In this document: positions 20,183 to 26,384 of the stretch, in pieces | How positions within the stretch are numbered: position 1 is the stretch's first letter | How the letters are laid out: every line of letters begins with the position of its first letter | DNA from: Oscillospiraceae bacterium | GTDB lineage: Bacteria > Bacillota > Clostridia > Oscillospirales > Oscillospiraceae | Reading direction: 5' to 3' | Length of the DNA: 33,406 nt | Assembly: GCA_020025615.1 (NCBI GenBank) | Contig: JAHHRT010000007.1 | Coordinates: 1-33,406, forward strand | The notes under the pieces: model-generated | The model's input: the letters and a program-made list of their open reading frames with translations, nothing else | Database searches by the model: none | What the model was told of the DNA's origin: nothing | Program-made: the position numbers and the translations under genes

Positions 20183-22165
20183 TTAATCTTTCATGTAGAA
20201 TTTAGTGCAGTACCCGTCCGCATTGAGGATCAGCCCCGGGGCCCAGTCGATAGGCTGGCCCATGATCGCGGCCATGTCCTCCCAGCGGGACCCTTCCGGC
20301 TGTTCCGCTATGATTTCGTCGTGGACGTGGAAACAGATGTTATAGCCGGCGGCGTCCAGTCGCAACATGGCGACGGCCAGGCAGTCCCGGGCGTAGGCCT
20401 GGACGATATTCTCGACCAGCTTACCGCCCCAGGTTTCCTTGCGGACCCACTTCGCCGAGTCGCCGGCCTTTCCCATGTAGGTGATGGACCCGTCTGGATC
20501 CAGCTGAGCGCCCCAGTAGGTCAGCCAGCGACCAGAAGGAAGCCTGCAGCGGAGTCCGTCCCGGTCTTTCCGGTACACGACACCGCATTTAAGTTTAGCA
20601 GATCGGCCGGGATTCTGCAAGGCCTTAACGGCTGCATTTTCGGCTTCTCGCCAGAATCGGGGGATCTCCGGAGACGCCGCCCGCCAGTGGGTGACGATCT
20701 CCTGCATCTCCGGCTCGCTCAGTCCCATCTTGTCAGCGCCGAAGGCCTTCAGAGCTCCGATGCCTCCGCCGTAGCCCAGAGCCAGCTCTGCAATCTTGCC
20801 CTTCTGCCGGAGGTGCCCGTTTACTCCATGCTTTACCACAGGGACATGGAACATCTGGGAGGCAGACGCGCAGTAAATATCGCCGTTTTTGGCGAAGACT
20901 TCCCGGCGCCAGCTGCAGTTGGCCAGGTAGGCCGTCACGCGGGCCTCTATGGCCGAATAGTCAGCCACCAGGAAAGTGTGCCCGGGCTTAGCAATCAGGG
21001 CGGTGCGGATCAGCTGGGACAGCGTATCGGACAGGCTGGGGTATATCAGCTCCAGGGTCTCCAGATCCCGCTGCCGAACCAGCTCCCGGGGGTACTCGAT
21101 TCCCTCCAGATGATTCTGGGGAAGGTTCTGCAGCTGCACCAGACGACCAGCCCAGCGGCCGGTCCGGCCAGCTCCGTAGTATTGGGTGATTCCTCGGACC
21201 CGGTCGCCAGCGCCGGCAGCGGCCAGCATGGTCTTATACTTGGCGGTGCTGGCCTTGCCCAGCAGCTGCCGCAGCTCTAAGACCCGACGGATGATCGGGT
21301 CCGTGGTACGGCTGAGAAGATCGGCCACCGCTGCCTTGTCCAGGGACTCGGTAACAATTCCCCGCTCAGCCAGCCAGCCCTTCAGCTGAACCACAGACTT
21401 GGGGTTCTCCAGCCCGGTGAGCTTTTGCATTTCTGCCAAATAGGTGGCCGCGTTGGTATCGTCCAGGTACACTGCAGACCGGGCCAGCTCCAGGTCCACC
21501 ATGGCGCCCCGTTCATTTATCCGGGCATCACAGCAGAAGACCCGGCGCTCGAAGGGCGTCACCTTGTAGTATTCTAACAGGTGGTGGATCTCCCGCATGG
21601 CTTCCACGTCTCGGCGACAATACCTCTTGAAGGTCTGCCACTTCTCCGGGGCGTGCCCGGGAAGGTTCCGAGTCCGACCGCCGTTGGCTTTTGTGGGCTT
21701 GCAGGGCTTGCAGAAATAGTTGATAAGGGCTTTACCCTCTTTCATCTTCTTCTGAACAATGCCCAGAGCCTCACCAGCTGCGTCCAGGCTCATGGGTAGA
21801 CCGTTATAGGCGCATAGGATCATAGTGTCCTCCCATTGCTCAGGGGGCATATAGTGGCCGGTGTACTTGTGGAAGGACGTCCGCTCGAACACGCAGTTAT
21901 GAGCGACCTTGGCGTCCTCGGGGTTCTGCAGGGATTGGATCACCTCGCCCAGCCGGCGCTTCAGCTCCTGGGGCTCCAGGTCGTTGAGGAAAGGCTCAGA
22001 AAGCAGATCTAGCTCCTGGACCGGATCATCGTCCCAGGCGTAGGCAATCAGCAGAATCTCGAAGGCCGGGGACTCTATGTATTTAAAGGCCCCGGCCTTC
22101 TTGATGTCCACATCCGAAAAGGTCTCAATATCGATCCAGAGCTTCCGATGTGTTGCTGCCTCCAT
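20183..22165 (-). CDS. DNA polymerase I family replicative polymerase with 3'-5' exonuclease
   Basis: 660 residues. Exonuclease: Asp12 and Glu14 in WIDIETFS, Asn90 in VAHNCVFERTSF, Tyr182 and Asp186 in YCRRDVEAM, all present. Polymerase motif A has Asp402 (VADYSAIEARV), motif B has Arg453, Lys457, Leu461 and Tyr465 (RQKGKIAELALGYGG), and motif C has His615-Asp616-Glu617 (HVHDEII). No 5'-3' exonuclease domain, normal for phage PolA. Position 461 corresponds to Phe762 of E. coli Pol I and is Leu here. The ATG at 22165 has no strong ribosome site and is probably coupled to the DUF2815 gene ending 3 bases earlier. It replicates the phage with the primase-helicase encoded downstream. Confidence 0.95.
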   Translation of the reverse strand: MEAATHRKLWIDIETFSDVDIKKAGAFKYIESPAFEILLIAYAWDDDPVQELDLLSEPFLNDLEPQELKRRLGEVIQSLQNPEDAKVAHNCVFERTSFHKYTGHYMPPEQWEDTMILCAYNGLPMSLDAAGEALGIVQKKMKEGKALINYFCKPCKPTKANGGRTRNLPGHAPEKWQTFKRYCRRDVEAMREIHHLLEYYKVTPFERRVFCCDARINERGAMVDLELARSAVYLDDTNAATYLAEMQKLTGLENPKSVVQLKGWLAERGIVTESLDKAAVADLLSRTTDPIIRRVLELRQLLGKASTAKYKTMLAAAGAGDRVRGITQYYGAGRTGRWAGRLVQLQNLPQNHLEGIEYPRELVRQRDLETLELIYPSLSDTLSQLIRTALIAKPGHTFLVADYSAIEARVTAYLANCSWRREVFAKNGDIYCASASQMFHVPVVKHGVNGHLRQKGKIAELALGYGGGIGALKAFGADKMGLSEPEMQEIVTHWRAASPEIPRFWREAENAAVKALQNPGRSAKLKCGVVYRKDRDGLRCRLPSGRWLTYWGAQLDPDGSITYMGKAGDSAKWVRKETWGGKLVENIVQAYARDCLAVAMLRLDAAGYNICFHVHDEIIAEQPEGSRWEDMAAIMGQPIDWAPGLILNADGYCTKFYMKD

Positions 22166-22168
22166 AGC

Positions 22169-22729
22169 TTAGCCCAGGAATTCGTCGCCGGCGTCGGGGT
22201 CGGTGTAGCCGTCGTCGAAGTCGTCGGCACTGCCCACGGTGCCGAAGGGCTCGCCGTCGCTCAGCTTCTGGATGGCCAGCAGACCGCAGCCGACGCCCTT
22301 CTTCCGGTTGTTGTAGCCGTAGAAGTTGATAGACGCGCGACCGTAGCAGCCGGAGTAAACCTCGGCAGGGTCGGTGACGTCGTTCTTGAAGGCATCCACC
22401 ACGACGGGCTTCTGTGTGCTGGAGGTGGCGATCACATAGCAGCCCTTGCACTCGGGGCCGTAGGGCTCACCAGAGGAAGGCTTCACACCGTCGCCGTCGT
22501 GGATGGGGTCGATGGGCTGAGCGGGAAGGGCCTGGGCGCCGTTCTTCTTCCGGAAGGCATCAGCGGCTTCCTTGATGGCCGCGCGGATCTTCTGGACCGT
22601 GGCGGTGTCGTTCTTGGGGATCAGCAAGGTGACGGAATACTTGGGGGTGTCACCGTCATTCACAGCCTTGGGCTCAAACAGCTGGCAGTAGGACAGGCGG
22701 ACCTTACCGGTTACAACTTTAGTAGACAT
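22169..22729 (-). CDS. DUF2815 single-stranded DNA-binding protein
   Basis: 186 residues. ATG at 22729 (STKVVTGKVRLSYCQLFEPK) follows AAGGAG; a longer frame lacks a ribosome site. The core (TPKYSVTLLIPKNDTATVQK, KNGAQALPAQPIDPIHDGDG, KGCYVIATSSTQKPVVVDAF, GCYGRASINFYGYNNRKKGV) matches DUF2815, phage proteins with an OB-fold like T7 gp2.5. The last 25 residues are acidic (SADDFDDGYTDPDAGDEFL), the usual tail by which SSBs recruit partners. It sits between DUF2800 and the polymerase, the normal order in this type of replication module. Confidence 0.9.
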   Translation of the reverse strand: MSTKVVTGKVRLSYCQLFEPKAVNDGDTPKYSVTLLIPKNDTATVQKIRAAIKEAADAFRKKNGAQALPAQPIDPIHDGDGVKPSSGEPYGPECKGCYVIATSSTQKPVVVDAFKNDVTDPAEVYSGCYGRASINFYGYNNRKKGVGCGLLAIQKLSDGEPFGTVGSADDFDDGYTDPDAGDEFLG

Positions 22730-22799
22730 AATAGAAAACTCCTTTTTGTTATAAATTTCAAAATAATGGTCTTGCAGATACTCGCAGCCCATGGACATA

Positions 22800-23960
22800 T
22801 CAGTCGAAGTCCTTCATGGCCTCGGCCTTCCGGTCGAGCGGGGGACGCTTATCAGATGCAGGTACCACAGTGGGGGCGCCGGGGGAGCGGGTGACGTGGT
22901 CGGCCAGAAGCTCGGCGACCACCTTCTTACCGATGGCCTTGTCCATCTGGCTGGGGCTCAACAGCTTGGTCTCGGTGACCTCGCCGGTCTTGTAGCCCCT
23001 CTCCAGCAGGACTCCGTAGACCTTGTCGTCATCGTCCCACTTCCGGTTCCCCTGCTTACCCTCGACCACCTTGTAGCCGGGGACTTCCTGACCATCCAGC
23101 AGAGACATGAGGGCGCGATCCTTCACGGCCTTCAGCCAGGCGGTGATCATGTCGGCCTTCTGGAGGATAGCAGCCACCTGGAATGGTGCGAGGCAGGGTA
23201 CCTCGGTCTTGCCCCCGTTATCGTCGAAGACCTTGGAACAGGTGCGGGCCAGGGTGGGGCAATCACCAGCATGGGGGCACCAGCGGCAGTGGTCTCCTGC
23301 GACGTGCCGGCCCTTGCCCTCTGCGGCCTTCAGGGCCACCGGCTTGATGGTTTCGCCCCAGGCCTCCAGCTTCGCCCGGCTCAGCTCCTCGGTGGAGATG
23401 TTGCCGATCCGGGGCTGGAAGATGTGGGTCTGAACGGTGTCCACGTCGTAGATCATGCCGAACTCATTCAGGGCACCCAGTGCATAAAGCCGCATTTGGG
23501 GATTCTCCACAGCGGAGACCTCCACGCCCTTGCCGTACTTGTAGTCGATGATGTGCAGGGTGTTTCTCTGGATGATGATACAGTCACCGGTGCCGAAGCC
23601 GTTGGGCACCCAGGGGGAAAAGTCCAGCCGCTGCTCCAGCAGCAGGGTGGCGTCCGGGTCGGTGATCTGCTCCTGAATGTAGTCCCGGTAGGCCTCGGCA
23701 CAGCGGATCATTTCCGCGGTTACCTCGGGGTCTGTCTCCTGCAGGGTGTCGTACTTGACCTCCCGCAGAGTTGTACAGGCGCTGGCCACCATCTCAGCCA
23801 CTTCATGGGCCTTGGTGCCTTCCCGGGTGAATGTTGTCTCCTTGTTGGGGTACATGGCCGCAGCTACAGCCGAGGGCGGACACTTCAGCCACCGGGCTGC
23901 GCTGGAAGCGCTCAGCAGGGCGTGGGCTCTGCTCTTGTGATCGTTCAGTTCTTCAGGCAT
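22800..23960 (-). CDS. DUF2800 PD-(D/E)XK nuclease with predicted Fe-S cluster
   Basis: 386 residues. Nuclease motifs: Glu109 (LLLEQRLDF), Asp126 in GFGTGDCIII, Asp139-Tyr-Lys141 in LHIIDYKYGKG, and the QxxxY motif Q155-MRL-Y159. Cys27 (WLKCPPS) plus Cys225, Cys228 and Cys234 (HCRWCPHAGDCP) form the four-cysteine pattern of AddB and Cas4 nucleases that hold a 4Fe-4S cluster. It probably resects or processes DNA ends during phage recombination with the DUF2815 SSB. ATG at 23960 follows GGAGGAAACACTG. Family function is not experimentally settled, to my knowledge. Confidence 0.88.
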   Translation of the reverse strand: MPEELNDHKSRAHALLSASSAARWLKCPPSAVAAAMYPNKETTFTREGTKAHEVAEMVASACTTLREVKYDTLQETDPEVTAEMIRCAEAYRDYIQEQITDPDATLLLEQRLDFSPWVPNGFGTGDCIIIQRNTLHIIDYKYGKGVEVSAVENPQMRLYALGALNEFGMIYDVDTVQTHIFQPRIGNISTEELSRAKLEAWGETIKPVALKAAEGKGRHVAGDHCRWCPHAGDCPTLARTCSKVFDDNGGKTEVPCLAPFQVAAILQKADMITAWLKAVKDRALMSLLDGQEVPGYKVVEGKQGNRKWDDDDKVYGVLLERGYKTGEVTETKLLSPSQMDKAIGKKVVAELLADHVTRSPGAPTVVPASDKRPPLDRKAEAMKDFD

Positions 23961-24285
23961 CAGTGTTTCCTCCGTTCTGTTTCTCGTCGTTCAGGGCATT
24001 CTCAGCCGCGTCTCTGGTCGGGTAGCAATCCCGGGCTCGGAACACTCCGATTTCCCCGAGGAGGTCATCCTCCTCAGTCTCCTGGATCAAATACTCCAGG
24101 GTCTCGTCTGCTTCGGTCATATCGTTGATAAAGCTACAGGCCAGTACGGCTTCTCCGGTTTTAGCCAAAAACATATAACCGGTAAAGTCCATGGGGTAGC
24201 CCACCTCGTCGCGTTCCACGACCCAGACCTCGTCGCCGGTGCTCACAGGTTCGGGCGCGTTGGGGATCTTAAAAGTTTCGGCCAT
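23953..24285 (-). CDS. Hypothetical acidic protein
   Basis: 110 residues. ATG at 24285 is used because GGAGGAAACCCTG precedes it; the ATG 15 bases earlier is part of that ribosome site. Begins MAETFKIPNAPEPVSTGDEV, then a beta-rich core (VWVVERDEVGYPMDFTGYMF, AKTGEAVLACSFINDMTEAD) and an acidic helical end (FRARDCYPTRDAAENALND). No family recognised. Overlaps DUF2800 by 8 bases. Confidence 0.65.
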   Translation of the reverse strand: MAETFKIPNAPEPVSTGDEVWVVERDEVGYPMDFTGYMFLAKTGEAVLACSFINDMTEADETLEYLIQETEEDDLLGEIGVFRARDCYPTRDAAENALNDEKQNGGNTDA

Positions 24286-24599
24286 CAGGGTTTCCTCCAT
24301 TCATACCAGGCCCGCGCAACGGCAGCCGCGGCGGCAGTCAGATTGACGATCAGGCACAGGCGGCCGGAGACGTCGCCGGCCTCGTGCATGGTCAGCATAA
24401 GCACCATAGCGGCGGCCAGGGTCAGACCGGCCTTTGCGGTGGATCTCAGCCGCTCCTCGGTGTTGGTGATGACCACGTCGTCCTGCCGGCCTTCCTGGTG
24501 GACGGCCATCTGGTGGGATACGTCCTTAAACAGGCCAGGCCGGAAGTGGTTGATCTCGGCGGTCTGCCGGTCAAACTCGATCATTTCCATCTGAGTCAT
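24285..24599 (-). CDS. Small membrane protein of unknown function
   Basis: 104 residues. ATG at 24599 follows GGAGGAGCTGGTGAA, inside the end of the upstream gene. The N-terminal 55 residues are hydrophilic (MTQMEMIEFDRQTAEINHFR, VHQEGRQDDVVITNTEERLR). Two hydrophobic helices follow at about 57-75 (AGLTLAAAMVLMLTMHEAG) and 79-98 (GRLCLIVNLTAAAAAVARAW). Unusual within a replication operon. Possibly anchors a replication or takeover complex, but there is no direct evidence. Confidence 0.65.
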   Translation of the reverse strand: MTQMEMIEFDRQTAEINHFRPGLFKDVSHQMAVHQEGRQDDVVITNTEERLRSTAKAGLTLAAAMVLMLTMHEAGDVSGRLCLIVNLTAAAAAVARAWYEWRKP

Positions 24600-25150
24600 T
24601 TCACCAGCTCCTCCAGCCTCCGCAGGACCTCGGCCCGCTTGTCTTCGGGAATGGCGCTCACACACTTAGCGTAACCCTTGACCACGGCCTGGATGTTTGC
24701 CTTCTTGGCGGGGTTATCCACGCACATGGCGACGATCTTCTTCTGGAACTCAGCCAGAGGGATGGGCGCAGGATCAGCCGGTTCGGGGGCCTCGGTGGCG
24801 GGCTCAGTGGGCAGATCCAGAGGGGCGTCGCCGTGCTGGACCGGCTCCTCCACGGGAAGCTCTGCGGGCTGCTGGTGGGTTGCGGTGACCTGGGCAGGTT
24901 CTGCCGGCGCGATCTGGACAGGTGCATTTTTCAGGGCCTCCAGCTGCTCGGGCTTCAGGTCGGTGGTGGGGGTCATCTTGACCGAGAGTGCATCGGGCAG
25001 GGTCTCGGCCTCGGGGGCCAGCTTGTTGACCGCAATATTAGTGCGGGCCAGGTTACGGTTAAAGGCTCCCAGCTCCTTCAGAAGCTGGTCGAAGCGCTTC
25101 CGGTCCTCCGGATCCAGCGCAACGGTGACGTTGATGGGGAAAGAATTCAT
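24596..25150 (-). CDS. Pro/Ala/Glu-rich linker protein of unknown function
   Basis: 184 residues. ATG at 25150 with AAGGAGGTAAAACACA upstream. Residues 1-45 form a folded-looking N-terminal part (PINVTVALDPEDRKRFDQLL, AFNRNLARTNIAVNK). About 60-130 are a low-complexity Pro/Ala/Glu linker. The last 50 residues form a helical C-terminal domain (KIVAMCVDNPAKKANIQAVV, KCVSAIPEDKRAEVLRRLEE) seen at the end of several Firmicutes phage proteins of this type, which databases sometimes misname as rRNA biogenesis protein Rrp5. A scaffold or adaptor role is only a guess. Confidence 0.65.
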   Translation of the reverse strand: MNSFPINVTVALDPEDRKRFDQLLKELGAFNRNLARTNIAVNKLAPEAETLPDALSVKMTPTTDLKPEQLEALKNAPVQIAPAEPAQVTATHQQPAELPVEEPVQHGDAPLDLPTEPATEAPEPADPAPIPLAEFQKKIVAMCVDNPAKKANIQAVVKGYAKCVSAIPEDKRAEVLRRLEELVK

Positions 25151-25172
25151 TGTGTTTTACCTCCTTAAAAAT

Positions 25173-25394
25173 TTAGAAAATGAACTGCTCGGGTTTTTCG
25201 AGCTCCAGGATATCCTCGACCCTGCAGTCGAGAGCCTGAGCAATCCTGACGACGGTTTCGGCGGCGGCCTTGTTGATGTTCATGGAGCCCTGCTCGTAGT
25301 GCTGCAGGGTCCGGACACTCAGGCCGTCCACCTTCTCGACAAGCTGGGACTGGCTGAGGCCAGCCGCCTGCCGGCGCTGCTGTAATCGCTTCAC
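25173..25394 (-). CDS. Xre-family regulator, first gene of the early operon (Cro-like position)
   Basis: 73 residues from GTG at 25394 behind AAGGAGGTGATACA. Helix-turn-helix of the Xre type: LQQRRQAAGLSQSQLVEKVD, LSVRTLQHYEQGSMNINKAA, then IAQALDCRVEDILELEKP. It is transcribed in the same direction as the replication genes, as Cro-like proteins are, not divergently like most CI repressors. Its promoter (25423-25451) carries a 13-bp palindrome just upstream of the -35 box that could be its operator. Confidence 0.88.
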   Translation of the reverse strand: MKRLQQRRQAAGLSQSQLVEKVDGLSVRTLQHYEQGSMNINKAAAETVVRIAQALDCRVEDILELEKPEQFIF

Positions 25395-25422
25395 TGTATC
25401 ACCTCCTTCGGTCTACACGGGC

Positions 25423-25451
25423 ATTATACCGCTAAATTGCTATACAGTCAA
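25423..25451 (-). promoter_or_regulatory. Main early promoter
   Basis: On the minus strand TTGACT (25446-25451), a 17-base spacer ending AGCGG, TATAAT (25423-25428). Starts the long operon beginning with the Xre gene. A copy of GGGCATTAT (25419-25427) overlaps the -10 box. Confidence 0.88.
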
Positions 25452-25453
25452 GC

Positions 25454-25466
25454 GGGCATAATGCCC
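25454..25466. promoter_or_regulatory. Palindromic candidate operator upstream of the early promoter
   Basis: GGGCATAATGCCC is a perfect 13-bp palindrome (6-bp arms around a central A) ending 2 bases from the -35 box. The related GGGCATTAT lies at the -10 box, so a regulator could bind on both sides of the promoter. Confidence 0.6.
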
Positions 25467-25478
25467 AAAAGTATACCG

Positions 25479-25805
25479 TTAAAATTGGGGATTTTTGGAC
25501 TTGACAGCCGCGGGCAGCTCCCGGGCCTCGAAGCGCCACCTTGTCTTCTTGTTGTCTCCGATCTGGGAAACCAGCCGGGCCCAGGCCAAATCCGGGGAAC
25601 TTTCGCGGACCCCAGGAAGAAATCGACCCGCGCAGCCGTCCCAGATCCCGTACTTCTTTTCGGGGTCCTTCTTTTTCAGGCCCAGGTCGATGGGTGGTCG
25701 TCTGGTGAAGGTGTCGCACTCGCCCTCCTGGTTAATTCCGACATAGGAAGCCCGGGAACAATACCCGTCTTCGTTATAAATACAATAATCAGCCGCGCAT
25801 CTCAT
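25479..25805 (-). CDS. DUF1540-like Cys-rich small protein
   Basis: 108 residues. ATG at 25805 follows AAAGGAGCTAAAACT; an upstream TTG lies at the ribosome site. Residues 1-36 have the spacing of the DUF1540 zinc-binding domain (MRCAADYCIYNEDGYCSRAS, then IN..EGECDTF), four cysteines around a short loop. The C-terminal 70 residues (KKKDPEKKYGIWDGCAGRF, WARLVSQIGDNKKTRWRFEA) are basic and unrecognised. Function unknown. Confidence 0.65.
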   Translation of the reverse strand: MRCAADYCIYNEDGYCSRASYVGINQEGECDTFTRRPPIDLGLKKKDPEKKYGIWDGCAGRFLPGVRESSPDLAWARLVSQIGDNKKTRWRFEARELPAAVKSKNPQF

Positions 25806-25825
25806 AGTTTTAGCTCCTTTCAAAA

Positions 25826-25845
25826 TTAAGGGCCCCGAGGGGCCC
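25826..25845 (-). terminator. Weak intrinsic terminator
   Basis: On the minus strand GGGCCC, loop CTCG, GGGCCC (25830-25845), followed by TTAATTTT, a T-poor tail. It lies 12 bases after the stop of the gene at 25857. Partial read-through into the DUF1540-like gene is likely. Confidence 0.6.
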
Positions 25846-25856
25846 AGGGTTTTCAG

Positions 25857-26084
25857 TTACTCAGCCCGAAGGGTGGGGCACATGGAATATACGCCCAGCG
25901 GGTGGACGATCTCGCAGCCGCACCACTCGGATTCCCGGCGGCAGATCCGGCAGCGCTTGGTCTGCTTGCCGTCGGACAGGGTGACGGTCTGAGCGGTGCG
26001 GGCGGTGACCTCATAGGTCCAGGTGCATTCCTGGTTGCAGGGGCTGTGCATGGTGTAGGTTTTTCCGATCTCGAATTTTTTCAT
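25857..26084 (-). CDS. Small Cys-rich protein
   Basis: 75 residues. ATG at 26084 with AAGGAGGAAAACACA upstream. Begins KKFEIGKTYTMHSPCNQECT, a beta-barrel-like start, then CRICRRESEWCGCEIVHPLG (Cys at about 45, 48, 55 and 57), probably a zinc site. Ends YSMCPTLRAE. Second gene of the unit driven by promoter copy 3. No family named. Confidence 0.65.
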   Translation of the reverse strand: MKKFEIGKTYTMHSPCNQECTWTYEVTARTAQTVTLSDGKQTKRCRICRRESEWCGCEIVHPLGVYSMCPTLRAE

Positions 26085-26097
26085 TGTGTTTTCCTCC

Positions 26098-26247
26098 TTA
26101 GTTGTTTTCCCGGGTGGCAGCTGCGAAGGCCTCCAGAGCTGCGCGGGCAGCCCTGTGGGCTTCCTTCAGTTCGGGGTTCTGATTCTTGGCGTAGAAGAGG
26201 GCCTCCTCGGCCTGAGCCAGCAGATCTGCGATTTCCTGATTAGTCAT
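26098..26247 (-). CDS. Very small Ala/Glu-rich helical protein
   Basis: 49 residues from ATG at 26247, first gene behind promoter copy 3, with CGGAGGAAAACACA upstream. Almost entirely helical (TNQEIADLLAQAEEALFYAK, ELKEAHRAARAALEAFAAAT). The next gene's ribosome site begins in its stop codon. Function unknown. Confidence 0.6.
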   Translation of the reverse strand: MTNQEIADLLAQAEEALFYAKNQNPELKEAHRAARAALEAFAAATRENN

Positions 26248-26277
26248 TGTGTTTTCCTCCGTTCCTTTGATAGCACT

Positions 26278-26306
26278 ATTATACCGCTAAACCGGCATAA
26301 TGTCAA
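26278..26306 (-). promoter_or_regulatory. Minus-strand promoter, cassette copy 3
   Basis: On the minus strand TTGACA (26301-26306), a 17-base spacer ending AGCGG, TATAAT (26278-26283). The leader ATCAAAGGAACGGAGGAAA and the upstream stretch GAAAATAGTTCTTGAC match copy 1. The spacer and flanks also form an imperfect inverted repeat ATTATACCG/CGGCATAAT. Confidence 0.88.
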
Positions 26307-26320
26307 GAACTATTTTCAAG

Positions 26321-26358
26321 AAAAAAAAAAGAATAGCAGCCTAAAATGACTGCTATTC
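26321..26358 (-). terminator. Intrinsic terminator after the methyltransferases
   Basis: On the minus strand a 9-bp stem GAATAGCAG/CTGCTATTC (26331-26358) with a 10-base loop, then ten T (26321-26330). It ends the two-gene methyltransferase operon. Confidence 0.92.
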
Positions 26359-26384
26359 CTAAATGAAGCCTATTTAAGCTGCTT

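Noticed and set aside
20321..21280. 319-residue plus-strand frame opposite DNA polymerase
   Set aside because: Antisense to the polymerase motifs; low-complexity translation and no ribosome site.
22791..24128. 445-residue open frame on the plus strand opposite DUF2800
   Set aside because: It runs antisense to a recognised nuclease with intact motifs and has no ribosome site. G+C-rich codons on the real strand create long frames on the other.
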